From Salipiger marinus (GTDB lineage: Bacteria; Pseudomonadota; Alphaproteobacteria; Rhodobacterales; Rhodobacteraceae), in the NCBI RefSeq assembly GCF_900100085.1, contig NZ_FNEJ01000005.1:1-64000 (forward strand): DNA of 64,000 nucleotides, given 5' to 3'. Of the stretch, positions 16,500 to 24,773 are shown piece by piece. Both the position numbers and the translations under genes were made by a program. The notes under the pieces were generated by a model. It was not told where the DNA came from and did no database searches. It saw only the letters and a program-made list of their open reading frames with translations. Every line of letters begins with the position of its first letter. Positions within the stretch are counted from its first letter, which is position 1.

Positions 16500-17015
16500 A
16501 TGGCCAAGACGATCAGCGCAAAGGACGTGTTTCTCAGCGGGTTGCGGAACGCCCATGCCATGGAAAAGCAGGCGCTTGCTATCATGCAGCCGCAGGTGAA
16601 CCGGCTGCAGCATTACCCCGAGGTTTCGGCGCTGCTGCAGCGCCATATCGAGGAAACCGAAGGCCAGCTGCGCCGCCTCGACGAGGTTCTGGAGCAGGTC
16701 GATGCCTCCGCCTCGGGGTTCAAGGACACGGCCACCGCGCTCAGCGGCACCTTGGCGGCGCTGGGTCACACCATGGCCGATGACGAGATCCTCAAGAACA
16801 CCTTCGCCAATCACGCCTTCGAGAATTTCGAGATCGCGGCCTATGTCTCGCTGATCACCACCGCCGATCTTTGCGGTGCCAGTTCGGCCACGCTGCTTCT
16901 GCAGCAGAATCTGGACGAGGAACGCCGCATGGCCGCCGCCCTGCATGACAGCATCGAAGCGGTCACCCGCCGCTATGTCGAGCTTGGCGGTTCGGACGAG
17001 CGGGCGGATATCTGA
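16500..17015 (+). CDS. DUF892/YciE-YciF family ferritin-like protein
   Basis: A 171-residue four-helix protein: LSGLRNAHAMEKQALAIMQPQ, LLQRHIEETEGQLRRLDEVL, ANHAFENFEIAAYVSLIT and LQQNLDEERRMAAALHDSIE. The spaced Glu and His residues would form the di-iron site of the DUF892 ferritin-like family, whose members are stress-induced. An ATG 30 bp upstream is open, but the ATG at 16500 has GGAGG five bases ahead and is preferred. It follows the pump gene by 73 bp and may be co-transcribed. Confidence 0.85.
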   Translation: MAKTISAKDVFLSGLRNAHAMEKQALAIMQPQVNRLQHYPEVSALLQRHIEETEGQLRRLDEVLEQVDASASGFKDTATALSGTLAALGHTMADDEILKNTFANHAFENFEIAAYVSLITTADLCGASSATLLLQQNLDEERRMAAALHDSIEAVTRRYVELGGSDERADI

Positions 17016-17031
17016 GCGCCCGTCCCGGCCA

Positions 17032-17065
17032 TGCCCGGGGCCAGTTTCCGACCGGCCCCGGGGCA
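17032..17065 (+). terminator. GC-rich hairpin after the ferritin-like gene
   Basis: Stem TGCCCGGGGCC with GGCCCCGGGGCA (one bulge) around an 11-base loop, 17 bp after the stop. There is no clean T-run, but CTCTTTTCT follows about 20 bp on. Confidence 0.5.
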
Positions 17066-17203
17066 CGCGCGCAGAAGTGCCTCTTTTCTAGGCAGGTCAG
17101 CCGCAGGCCAAGGGGGCAAGGGAAAAGCCCCCATTCATCCACAGATCCATCCCCCGCCTGCGGGGATAACTCACAGGCCGGTGGCGCAGGCGCTGCAGCC
17201 AAT

Positions 17204-18097
17204 TCAGACCAGCGCCCGCTTCGCCTCTGCCACGATGGCACTGGTGAGCGAAGCGATGCTGCCCGCCGCCTGATGGCCGATCTGCCATGACAGCGGCACA
17301 TCCAGCGGCGCCCCCGGCACAAGCTCCACCAGCCGGCCCGAGGCAAGATGCCCGCGCACAAGGTGGATCGGGTTCAGCCCCCAGCCCATCCCCGCCAAAC
17401 CCGCATCCACAAAGCCCTGCGACGAGGGCAGCCAGTGGGTGGGCAGCGTCACCGCATGGCCAAGCTGCCGCTGCACCCAACTCTGCTGCAGGCGGTCTTT
17501 CTGGTTGAAGGTCAGGGCAGGTGCCGCGGACAGGGCCTGCGCCGTCACCCCCTGTGGAAAGAAATGGCGCACAAACTCCGGGCTGGCGGTGGCGTGGTAG
17601 CGCAGGCTGCCAAGCGGCTTCACCTGACAGCCCTGCACCGGCTTGCCAAGCACCGTAACGGCCGCCATGACCCGGCCCCGGCGCAGCCACTCCGCCGTAT
17701 GCTCCTCGTCATCCACGGCGATGTCGACCAGATGACCACTCTCCCTCGTAAAGGGCGCCAGCGCGGGCAGCAGCCATGTCGCAAGGCTGTCGGCATTGGT
17801 GGCGATGTGCAGCGTCACCGGCGCCGCCGCCCCGCCAAGCTGCAGCTGCGGAAAGCGCCCGGCCAGTTCCCCCTCAAGCAGGCCCACCTGTTCCATGTGG
17901 CGGCAGAGCCATGCGCCCTCTTCCGTGGCCGTGCAGGGGGTGCCGCGTGCCACCAGAATGACGCCCAGCCGATCTTCAAGCCCCCGCACCCGCTGCGACA
18001 CGGCGGAAGGCGTGATGCCAAGGCTTCGCGCCGCGCTTTCGAAGCTGCCGCTCTGCACGACAAGCAGCACGGCTCTGGCAGCGGGGTAGTCGAGCAT
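17204..18097 (-). CDS. argP: LysR-family regulator, ArgP (IciA) type
   Basis: A 297-residue LysR protein. The winged HTH is at residues 1-60 (AARAVLLVVQSGSFESAARS, then ITPSAVSQRVRGLEDRLG); the effector domain includes LHIATNADSLATWLLPAL. That ATNADSL stretch is typical of ArgP, which senses Lys and Arg and activates amino-acid export. It is divergent from a LysE/ArgO exporter with an 89-bp shared region, the standard argP-argO or lysG-lysE arrangement. Confidence 0.85.
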   Translation of the reverse strand: MLDYPAARAVLLVVQSGSFESAARSLGITPSAVSQRVRGLEDRLGVILVARGTPCTATEEGAWLCRHMEQVGLLEGELAGRFPQLQLGGAAAPVTLHIATNADSLATWLLPALAPFTRESGHLVDIAVDDEEHTAEWLRRGRVMAAVTVLGKPVQGCQVKPLGSLRYHATASPEFVRHFFPQGVTAQALSAAPALTFNQKDRLQQSWVQRQLGHAVTLPTHWLPSSQGFVDAGLAGMGWGLNPIHLVRGHLASGRLVELVPGAPLDVPLSWQIGHQAAGSIASLTSAIVAEAKRALV

Positions 18098-18105
18098 AAG
18101 ATCTC

Positions 18106-18139
18106 CTAATCCGGGGTTAGGCTGTTTAATTTGGCTAAC
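18106..18139. promoter_or_regulatory. LysR-type binding region between argP and argO
   Basis: CTAATCCGGGGTTAG (arms CTAA and TTAG) followed by a second pairing GTTAG/CTAAC across 14 bp. This spacing of two dyads in the divergent region fits a LysR activator occupying two sites. Confidence 0.5.
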
Positions 18140-18186
18140 CCGGCGCGCTGGTCTATGGCCAGCGGAAACAGACGGCAGGGGCGTGC

Positions 18187-18798
18187 ATGGATCTGACAGT
18201 CTACTTCACCGGGCTCACGATGGGGCTCAGCCTGATCATGGCCATCGGGGCGCAGAACGCCTTCGTGCTGCGACAGGGGCTGAAGGGCGAGCATGTGGTC
18301 TGGATCTGCCTGACCTGCGCGCTGTCAGACGCCCTGCTGATCGCGCTCGGCGTCACCAGCTTCGGCAGGATCGCGGCATGGCTGCCATGGGTGGATCCGC
18401 TGATGCGCTATGGCGGCGCTGCCTTCCTGATCTGGTATGGCGCCCGCAGCCTGCGCTCTGCCCTCCGCTCGCGCGAGGTGCTGACCGCCGCCCCGGCGCA
18501 GGAGCCATCGGGGCTGGCGGGTGCGCTGCTGACCTGCCTTGCGCTGACATGGCTCAACCCGCATGTCTATCTGGATACGGTCGTGCTGCTTGGCACCCTG
18601 TCCACTCAGTTCGGCGCGCAGAAGGCGAGCTTTGCCGCCGGGGCGATGACCGGGTCTTTCCTGTTCTTCTTCGCGCTTGGCTTTGGCGCGGCGGCGCTGC
18701 GACCGGTCTTTGCCCGCCCCGCCGCATGGCGCCTGCTGGAAGGCGGGATCGCGCTGGTCATGTGGGCCATCGCGCTGAAGCTGCTGCTTGGCGCCTGA
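18187..18798 (+). CDS. argO: LysE/ArgO family amino acid exporter
   Basis: A 203-residue membrane protein with six predicted helices. The N-terminus MDLTVYFTGLTMGLSLIMAI runs into the family signature GAQNAFVLRQGLKG, with SDALLIALGV and the hallmark LTWLNPHVYLDTVVLLG. It would pump Arg or Lys out when they accumulate. The divergent ArgP-type regulator supports this role. Confidence 0.9.
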   Translation: MDLTVYFTGLTMGLSLIMAIGAQNAFVLRQGLKGEHVVWICLTCALSDALLIALGVTSFGRIAAWLPWVDPLMRYGGAAFLIWYGARSLRSALRSREVLTAAPAQEPSGLAGALLTCLALTWLNPHVYLDTVVLLGTLSTQFGAQKASFAAGAMTGSFLFFFALGFGAAALRPVFARPAAWRLLEGGIALVMWAIALKLLLGA

Positions 18799-18804
18799 AG
18801 CGGC

Positions 18805-19044
18805 TCAGACCTTGGCCCGCACCACCGCGACGGGATCCATCATCTGGATCTCCACAGAGACGGACAGCGCCTTTCCCGCCACAGGCGTGACCTGCGCGGT
18901 CACCGCATCGCGCGCCGCTTCGGAGATCTGCAGCAGCACCGCATCGTCCCGCCCGGGCCGGGTCCGGATCAGCATGGTGACAAAGCCCTTCCGCCCCTCG
19001 GTGTCGGTGCCGATATGGAACCGCAGCGTCGCGGCGCCGTATTC
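18805..19044 (-). pseudogene. C-terminal remnant of a CHM-isomerase-like (tautomerase-fold) protein
   Basis: In-frame text reads EYGAATLRFHIGTDTEG, RKGFVTMLIRTRPGRDDAVL and SVSVEIQMMDPVAVVRAKV. This resembles the C-terminal two thirds of 5-carboxymethyl-2-hydroxymuconate delta-isomerase. An in-frame TAG at 19045-19047 lies immediately upstream and the catalytic N-terminal residue and start are absent, so this is debris. The family match is moderate. Confidence 0.5.
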
Positions 19045-19080
19045 CTAGCGCGACAGCCCGCCGCTTGACCATCCCGCCGG

Positions 19081-19540
19081 TCAGCCGTTCCTGTCCGGCT
19101 CCGCCATGCGGCGGTGCATCTGCGCCAGCACCGTGTCGGGGATCAGCCCGGCAAAGGCGGCCTGCCCCTTGTTCATGAAGCCGCTGACCACGCCGCTGTC
19201 GCCGCGCCTCATCGCGTCATAGCCCATCCGGGCCACATGGGCGGGATCGTCCTTGGTGTCGTTTCTGCCCACTGGCGTGTCCCCCATCTGGGCGCGGTCG
19301 AAGAACTCGGTCGCCGTGGGCCCCGGCATCAGGCACCGCTGCCCTTCACCTTGTCACGCAGCGCAAAGCTGAAACTGTCGAGATAGGCTTGGTGACGTTG
19401 CAGACGGCCTGACAGCGGCCCGGCATCAGCCCCGCGATGGAGCCGGTGACAAGGATGCGCCCCTTCGCGCAGAGCCGGGCACGCTCCAGCCCGATGCCGG
19501 AGGAGGCGCCGGTGAGGACGGAAAGGGGTTTATGGGTCAT
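19081..19540 (-). pseudogene. Short-chain dehydrogenase/reductase, internally deleted
   Basis: The start MTHKPLSVLTGASSGIGLE carries the NAD(P)-binding motif TGASSGIG. It runs straight into ILVTGSIAGLMPG, skipping the roughly 100 residues that normally separate them. The active-site region then frameshifts (VTKAYLDSFSFALRDKVKG in another frame) and the end MPGPTATEFFDRAQMGDT with ARMGYDAMRRGDSGVVSGF is readable again. One large deletion and at least one frame change make it non-functional. Confidence 0.7.
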
Positions 19541-19649
19541 GGGGGGCCTCCGGTCCTGGGCCAGGGGCGGGCGGTTCTTGCGCAGAAACCGCCCCCCACT
19601 TGATCCCGCCGAACAGCCGCTGCCGCGCGATGCTCCCGCGCCACCGCCC
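19541..19649. other. Intergenic gap between the SDR remnant and the MFS gene
   Basis: About 110 bp upstream of the SDR remnant's start and behind the MFS stop. No gene, operator or clear hairpin is seen. Confidence 0.4.
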
Positions 19650-20837
19650 TCAGCTGGCGTTCCGGCCCGGCGCGGGGTCCGGCCCTGCGGACCTGTCCGG
19701 CTGCAGGGAGTTGGACAGCAGCACGATCAGCAGCGACAGGCCCGCCAACAGCAGAAAGGCGTGGCGCAGCCCCACCAGCTCTGCCAGCGCGCCGATCAGG
19801 GGCGGACCCAGCAGCATCCCGCCATAGCCAAGGGTGGCGACGCTGGCGATGGCCCGGCCCTGCGCACGCCCCGCCCCCGCTGCGGCGCGGGAAAAGGCCA
19901 GCGGCATGATAGTGGCATATCCCGCCCCCAGCAGACCAAAGCCCAGAAGCGCCACGGGCAGCCCTTCGGACCAGACGATCAGCGCGGCACCCGCTGCGGC
20001 GAACCCGCCGCTGAGCTGTGCTGTGCGCGCAGGCCCGAGCGTGGCAATCAGCGCCGGGCCTGACAGCCGGGTGACCACCATGGCCACCGAAAAACAGGCA
20101 TAGCCCAAGGCTGCCAAAGCGTCCGACGTGCCGGTGACATCCGCCAGAAACACCGCGCTCCAGTCCGCCATGGCGCCTTCGCCCACCGCCGCCGCCAGCG
20201 CCACAAGCCCCACGATCAGCAGTGGCCCGCGCGGAATGGCAAAGCGCGGCCCCTCGTCTGCGGCGGCGCGGGCCGATGCCCATGGCACCCGCGCAAAGAC
20301 CCAAGCCAGTGCTGTGGCGGCCCCGCCGACGCCAAGGAAATGCAGCCCCGGCGCGATCCCCAGCGACACCGCCGCATAGCCGGTTGCCGCCCCAAGCCCC
20401 GCACCCAGACTGTAAAGCGCATGAAACCGCGACATCAGGTGGCGCTGCCGGGCCTGTTCCACCTCGGCGCCCCAGGAATTCATCGCGACATCCATCGCGC
20501 CGTACAATGCGCCGTACAATGCGCCGTACAGCGCCAGCGCCGCCGCCAGCAGCGGCACGTTGGGCGCGACGGCCAGCAGGCAGAGGGCCGTGACATATAG
20601 CGGCGCAAGCCCTTTGGTCAGTGCGGCGGCGCCCATGCGGTCGGACAGCCGCCCCGCCACCGGAAAGGACAGGATGGCGCCGCCCGCAAGGCAGAGCAGC
20701 AGCAGGCCCAGCGTGCCGGGCGTCAGCGCGAATTCTGCGGTGAAGGCCGGGATCCGCGAGGCCCAGACCCCGAACAGCCCGCCATTGAGGGCGAACATCG
20801 CGCAGACGGCCCCCACCGGCGTTACAAGTTTAGGCAT
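19650..20837 (-). CDS. MFS transporter (FucP/NarK-like fold)
   Basis: A 395-residue 12-helix transporter. Features: FALNGGLFGVWASRIPAFTA in helix 1, PVAGRLSDRMGAAALTKG as the cytoplasmic MFS loop, and MDVAMNSWGAEVEQ in helix 4, a motif common in the MFS branch with sugar or polyol neighbours. Helix 4 is preceded by a three-fold ALYG repeat made by a 12-bp tandem repeat. The ATG at 20837 overlaps the DeoR gene's end by 8 bp, so regulator and transporter are one operon. The substrate is unknown. Confidence 0.85.
   Translation of the reverse strand: MPKLVTPVGAVCAMFALNGGLFGVWASRIPAFTAEFALTPGTLGLLLLCLAGGAILSFPVAGRLSDRMGAAALTKGLAPLYVTALCLLAVAPNVPLLAAALALYGALYGALYGAMDVAMNSWGAEVEQARQRHLMSRFHALYSLGAGLGAATGYAAVSLGIAPGLHFLGVGGAATALAWVFARVPWASARAAADEGPRFAIPRGPLLIVGLVALAAAVGEGAMADWSAVFLADVTGTSDALAALGYACFSVAMVVTRLSGPALIATLGPARTAQLSGGFAAAGAALIVWSEGLPVALLGFGLLGAGYATIMPLAFSRAAAGAGRAQGRAIASVATLGYGGMLLGPPLIGALAELVGLRHAFLLLAGLSLLIVLLSNSLQPDRSAGPDPAPGRNAS
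20497..20532. repeat. 12-bp tandem repeat inside the MFS gene (three units)
   Basis: GCGCCGTACAAT at 20497-20508 and 20509-20520, then GCGCCGTACAGC at 20521-20532. On the coding strand it adds the four-residue unit LYGA three times in a membrane helix. Twelve is a multiple of three, so unit number can change without breaking the frame. Confidence 0.85.
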
Positions 20838-21591
20838 GATGCACCTCCAGCCCCGCCGCGCGCAGATCCTCCACCTCCGCCGGGTCCGCATCCGTCACCA
20901 GATGGTCAATCGCGGCGGCGGGCAGCGTCCGGTGACGCGCCCTCTGGCCGAGTTTCGATCTGTCGGCAAGCACAACCGTGGCGGCGGCGGCGCGCGCCAT
21001 CGCCCGCTTGACGCCAGCTTCAAGCGCGTCGTCGGAACTCATCCCGAAGGCGGCCTCAAGCCCGCAGGCGCCCAGAATGGCCATGTCCGCTGCCAGATCG
21101 TGAAGCTGGGCTTCGGTGTCGAGGCCCACGCTGATCCCGCCGCCCGCGCTGAGCTTTCCGCCCAGCATCAGCACCTCGATGCCCTTTGTCTGGCAGGCCA
21201 CGGCCACCCAAGGCGAGGACGTGACCACCAGCAGACCACGCTCCGGCTCCAGCACATGGGCCAGCGCAAGCACCGTGGTGCCGCCATCCAGCAGCAGCGT
21301 CTTGCGCCCTTGGCAGAGCGCATGCGCCTTGCGCGCGATCCCCGGCAGCGCGGGCTGGGTTTTCAGCATCCGCGCCTCCATCGGTTCGGCAGGCACCGCC
21401 GGGCGCAGCGCGCCGCCCCGGACCCGCCGCGCCTCGCCCGAGGCTTCAAGCGCGATCAGATCCCGCCGCACGGTGTCGAGAGAGACGTCGAATTCTTCGG
21501 CGATGCGGGCAGCAACCAGCGGCTCGCCGTCCAGCAGGCGCCTGCGCAGCACCTTCAGCCGCATTTCAGGAATGTTCAGGCTCACCTGCAT
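20830..21591 (-). CDS. DeoR-family transcriptional regulator
   Basis: A 253-residue regulator with a DeoR winged HTH (MRLKVLRRRLLDGEPLVAAR, then FDVSLDTVRRDLIALEASGE) and a C-terminal sugar-phosphate-isomerase-like sensor domain (LLLDGGTTVLALAHVL, GMSSDDALEAGVKRAM, ADRSKLGQRA). Such repressors respond to phosphorylated sugars. An upstream ATG at 21621 lacks a ribosome site and lies beyond a palindrome; the ATG at 21591 has GGAG five bases ahead, so it is chosen. Followed by the overlapping MFS gene, it probably controls itself and the transporter. Confidence 0.85.
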   Translation of the reverse strand: MQVSLNIPEMRLKVLRRRLLDGEPLVAARIAEEFDVSLDTVRRDLIALEASGEARRVRGGALRPAVPAEPMEARMLKTQPALPGIARKAHALCQGRKTLLLDGGTTVLALAHVLEPERGLLVVTSSPWVAVACQTKGIEVLMLGGKLSAGGGISVGLDTEAQLHDLAADMAILGACGLEAAFGMSSDDALEAGVKRAMARAAAATVVLADRSKLGQRARHRTLPAAAIDHLVTDADPAEVEDLRAAGLEVHHA

Positions 21592-21597
21592 GACTCC

Positions 21598-21619
21598 GCA
21601 TGATTCTGCACAATCATGC
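21598..21619. promoter_or_regulatory. Operator palindrome upstream of deoR-MFS
   Basis: Arms GCATGATT and AATCATGC around the 6-bp spacer CTGCAC. Further GCAT half-sites (TGCATGA at 21588, GCATA at 21619) flank it. It begins 7 bp upstream of the chosen start, so a bound protein would block transcription or translation. Confidence 0.65.
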
Positions 21620-21824
21620 ATATTAACGCATAAACCTGCAACACGGAAAATGGCGGCGCCGGTCAGACCAGCGCCGCCTTGCAGCTTCCGCTTATGACAA
21701 CTCTCCGCTCCGCCTGCGCAGGATGCAGGCCAGCAGGACGCCCTCCGGCCAAATCCTCGTTCTTGCAGACGGCCTGTGACGCGGCGGGCGCGACCGGCAG
21801 CCAGACCAGACTGGGCGCGGCGAT

Positions 21825-21855
21825 CCTGTCCCCGGTTGCCCGACCGGGCGCCGGA
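21825..21855 (-). terminator. Hairpin behind the TRAP operon
   Basis: Stem GTCCCCGG/CCGGAGAC enclosing an inner GCCC/GGGC pairing, 14 bp past the dctP stop. It lacks a U-tract in either direction. A second hairpin, GGCGGCGC/GCGCCGCC, lies at 21652-21678. Either may end the long leftward operon before deoR. Confidence 0.4.
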
Positions 21856-21868
21856 GACAGGGGAGAGG

Positions 21869-22918
21869 TCAGTTCGACACGAGGTAGCTGGCGTCGTTCG
21901 CCGCCTGAGCCTCTTCCTTCAGCACGTCGAGCAGGGCCACGGCGTCTTCGCCCAGCTGGTCGGCGATATGGGCCTCGAAGGCGGGCTGGGTCACGTCGCG
22001 CATCTCGTCGCGCTGCGCCTGATCAAGGGCGGAGATCTCCATCAGGTCCGACAGGCCGGTCACGCCGCGATCCGAGGCTTCGATGATCCGGGCCAGCCCG
22101 CGCGAGGCGGTCACGCAGGACTGCGCGGCACTGGTGACGATCTTCTGGTGCTCGGCACTCAGATCCTCCCAGACCGCGCGGTTCATCATGAAGATATAGG
22201 GCGAAAACAGATGGTTGGTCAGGGTCATGTAACCCTGCACCTCGCCCAGATTCGCAAAGGAGATGATCGGGACCGGGTTCATCTGACCGTCGATCACCCC
22301 GGTCTGCAGGGCCGAATACAGCTCGCCCCAAGCCAGCGGATAGGATTCCGCCCCCATGGCGTTCATGATGACCTGATGCGACGGCAGGGTCATGGTCCGC
22401 ACCCGCACCCCTTCGAAATCGGCCAGATCGGTGATCGGCTTGGAGGAATTTGTCACCGCAAAGAAACCGCCGGTATCGGGAAAGCCCAGCACCACCACGT
22501 CGCCCAGCTCCTCCTCGATATCGGCTTTCAGCATCTCGCCGAAGCGGCCATCGAAGACCTCGTAGGTGGCGGCATTGCCGCTGAAGGCGAAGGGCAGGTT
22601 CAGCACGTCGATCTTCGGATAATAGGAGGCGATGGCCCCGGTGGAGGAGATGGTCGCCTGCACCACCCCGTCGCGGGTCATCTGCACCTGTTCGGTATTG
22701 GTGCCGACCTGATCGTTGGGGAAGAATTCGACATCGACGGCGCCGTTCGTCTCGGACCGGACGATGTTGCCGAAGACCGCGGCGCAGGCATGGCCGGGAT
22801 TGTCGAACGGGTCGGGGTTGTTGTCATGGGCAAGCTGGATCACAAGATCCTGTGCGGCGGCCATGCCGGGGGCCAGCAGCGCCGTCAGGGCCAGTCCATA
22901 GATCGGGGTGCGTTTCAT
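21869..22918 (-). CDS. dctP: TRAP transporter substrate-binding protein DctP
   Basis: A 349-residue periplasmic protein with a Sec signal peptide (MKRTPIYGLALTALLAPGMA, cut after AAAQ). DctP landmarks are VEFFPNDQVGTNTEQVQMTRDG, LNLPFAFSG, the arginine-containing GVRVRTMTLPSHQVI that usually binds a ligand carboxylate, and ELYSALQTGVIDGQ. It captures an acidic solute for the DctQM membrane part. The binding-protein gene is last in the operon after dctQ and dctM; in many TRAP loci it comes first. Confidence 0.9.
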   Translation of the reverse strand: MKRTPIYGLALTALLAPGMAAAQDLVIQLAHDNNPDPFDNPGHACAAVFGNIVRSETNGAVDVEFFPNDQVGTNTEQVQMTRDGVVQATISSTGAIASYYPKIDVLNLPFAFSGNAATYEVFDGRFGEMLKADIEEELGDVVVLGFPDTGGFFAVTNSSKPITDLADFEGVRVRTMTLPSHQVIMNAMGAESYPLAWGELYSALQTGVIDGQMNPVPIISFANLGEVQGYMTLTNHLFSPYIFMMNRAVWEDLSAEHQKIVTSAAQSCVTASRGLARIIEASDRGVTGLSDLMEISALDQAQRDEMRDVTQPAFEAHIADQLGEDAVALLDVLKEEAQAANDASYLVSN

Positions 22919-22968
22919 CAGTCTCTCTCCTTGTTGGTTTCTGGTTTCTTGTTGGTAGGGTCGACCGC

Positions 22969-24249
22969 TCAGACGAAGCCGAACAGCCGGGGGATCAGCA
23001 GCGCCGCGTCTTCCCAGAAGGCGAAGACCAGCAGCACGCCGATCTGGGCGAGCAGGAAGGGCCAGAGCTTGGCCGCGATCCGTTCAAGCCGCTCGCCCGT
23101 GACCGAGGAAAGGACGAACAGGCAGGCGCCCACGGGCGGTGTCATCAGCGAGATGTTGAGCGCCACCACGAAGATGATCCCGGCATGGATCGGCTGCAGG
23201 CCGATCTGCGCGGCAATCGGCGCCAGCACCGGGGCAAGGATGATGAGGATGGCGGTGACATCCATCACCATGCCGATCGCCAGCAGCAGGCCGATGATGA
23301 GCAGCAGCAGGATCTGCGGGTTTTCCGAGATGCCAAGCAGGCCGCTCGCGATGTCCTGCGGGATGCGGTTGAAGCTCATCCACCAGCCCAGAATGCCCGC
23401 AAAGCCGATGATGACGAAGATGACGCCGCTGATGACGGCGGTCTGCAGAAGCATCCGCCCCAGCGCCCCAAGGTCAAGGTTGCGGTAGATCACGAAGCCC
23501 ACGAACAGCGCATAGGCCACCGCGATGGAGGCGGCTTCGGTCGGGGTGACGATGCCGCCAAGGATCCCGCCCAGAATGATGACCGGCATCAGCAGCGCGG
23601 TGGTGGCATCCAGAAACGCGCGGAGCACCTCGCGGAAGCTGGCGCGGCGGGCCGCGACGGGAAGCCCGTTGCGTCTGGCGCCGAGCGCGATGATGAGCAT
23701 GCAGACCACGCAGATGGCGAGCCCGGGCAGGATGCCCGCCGCAAAGAGCCCGCCGATCGAGACCCCCATCAGCGAGCCATAGACGACCATGATGCCCGAA
23801 GGCGGGATGGTCGGGCCGATGATCGACCCCGCCGCCGTGACGGCGCAGGCATAGTCGCGCCGGTAGCCCTGCGCCACCATTTCCGGCACCAGCGTGCGCC
23901 CGAAGGCGGCGGCATCCGCCGTGGCGGCGCCCGTCAGCCCCGCGAACATCACCGAGGCGACCATGTTGGCATGGGCCAGCCCGCCGCGGAAATGCCCGAC
24001 AAGGATATGCGCGAACCGCATCAGGCGCGACGTGATGCCGATATGGTTCATGATCTCGCCCGCCAGAATGAAGAACGGCATGGCCAGAAACGGAAAGATG
24101 TCGAGGCTGTTGAACATCCGGCTGGGGCCCATGGCCAGCATGCGCTCATTGCCCATCTCGGCAATTCCGGCGAGCCCCGCGATGCCGATGGCAAAGCCGA
24201 TGGGCGATCCGATCATCAGAAGACCGACAAAAAGTATCCCGATCAGCAT
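22969..24249 (-). CDS. dctM: TRAP transporter large permease DctM
   Basis: A 426-residue membrane protein with about 12 helices. It shows MPFFILAGEIMNHIGI, HANMVASVMFAGLTGAATAD, PPSGIMVVYGSLMGVSIGGLF, PTEAASIAVAYALFVG and TPPVGACLFVLSSV, the repeated re-entrant loops of DctM. It works with DctQ as a sodium-driven uptake system for the DctP ligand. It begins 2 bp after the dctQ stop. Confidence 0.92.
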   Translation of the reverse strand: MLIGILFVGLLMIGSPIGFAIGIAGLAGIAEMGNERMLAMGPSRMFNSLDIFPFLAMPFFILAGEIMNHIGITSRLMRFAHILVGHFRGGLAHANMVASVMFAGLTGAATADAAAFGRTLVPEMVAQGYRRDYACAVTAAGSIIGPTIPPSGIMVVYGSLMGVSIGGLFAAGILPGLAICVVCMLIIALGARRNGLPVAARRASFREVLRAFLDATTALLMPVIILGGILGGIVTPTEAASIAVAYALFVGFVIYRNLDLGALGRMLLQTAVISGVIFVIIGFAGILGWWMSFNRIPQDIASGLLGISENPQILLLLIIGLLLAIGMVMDVTAILIILAPVLAPIAAQIGLQPIHAGIIFVVALNISLMTPPVGACLFVLSSVTGERLERIAAKLWPFLLAQIGVLLVFAFWEDAALLIPRLFGFV

Positions 24250-24251
24250 GC

Positions 24252-24773
24252 CTAGTTCCTTTCAGCGCGATCCCGCAGATCGTGAGTGCCGCGATCCCTG
24301 AGGGCCACGAGGAGAAGTTGAACGAAGGCGAGCCCCGCCGAGACCGGAATGGCCGCATAGGCGGGCCCAAGCGTCATGCCGAAGATCATCGCCTGCCGGG
24401 TGGCGCCGCCTTGGGCAAAGCCTACGCCGAACCAGAACAGATAGGCGAACAGCGCCAGCGCCAGAATGTCGCTGAGCAGCAGCAGGCCGCGCCGCAGCCC
24501 CTGCGGCAGCAGGTCGATGAACATGGTCAGGCCGATATGCTCGCGCCGCGCGATCCCCACCGAAATGGCCAGCAGCACGGTCCAGATCATCAGGTAGCGG
24601 GCCAGCACCTCGGGCCAGTTCAGCTGCCATCTGAACAGGTAGCGGTCCAGAACGCCGATCCAGACGTCAAGGACCAGCGCCGCCATCAGCACGATCAGCA
24701 CCACCTCGACAAGGCGGGACAGCGCGTGGCTGGCCTTGCCCGCCACATGGCTCAGCCGCGACAGATCCGTCAT
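24252..24773 (-). CDS. dctQ: TRAP transporter small permease DctQ
   Basis: A 173-residue protein with four membrane helices and the DctQ signature LNWPEVLARYLMIWTVLLAI SVGIARREHIGLTMFID. The ATG overlaps the stop of the upstream aldolase-like gene (ATGA); a second Met three codons earlier is possible. It pairs with DctM. Direct coupling to an amino-acid enzyme suggests that the transported solute is that enzyme's substrate or a precursor. Confidence 0.88.
   Translation of the reverse strand: MTDLSRLSHVAGKASHALSRLVEVVLIVLMAALVLDVWIGVLDRYLFRWQLNWPEVLARYLMIWTVLLAISVGIARREHIGLTMFIDLLPQGLRRGLLLLSDILALALFAYLFWFGVGFAQGGATRQAMIFGMTLGPAYAAIPVSAGLAFVQLLLVALRDRGTHDLRDRAERN

Noticed and set aside
13304-16585. 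A 1093-codon open frame opposite the RND permease
   Set aside because: His- and Arg-rich translation with no family features; a mirror of the high-GC coding strand.
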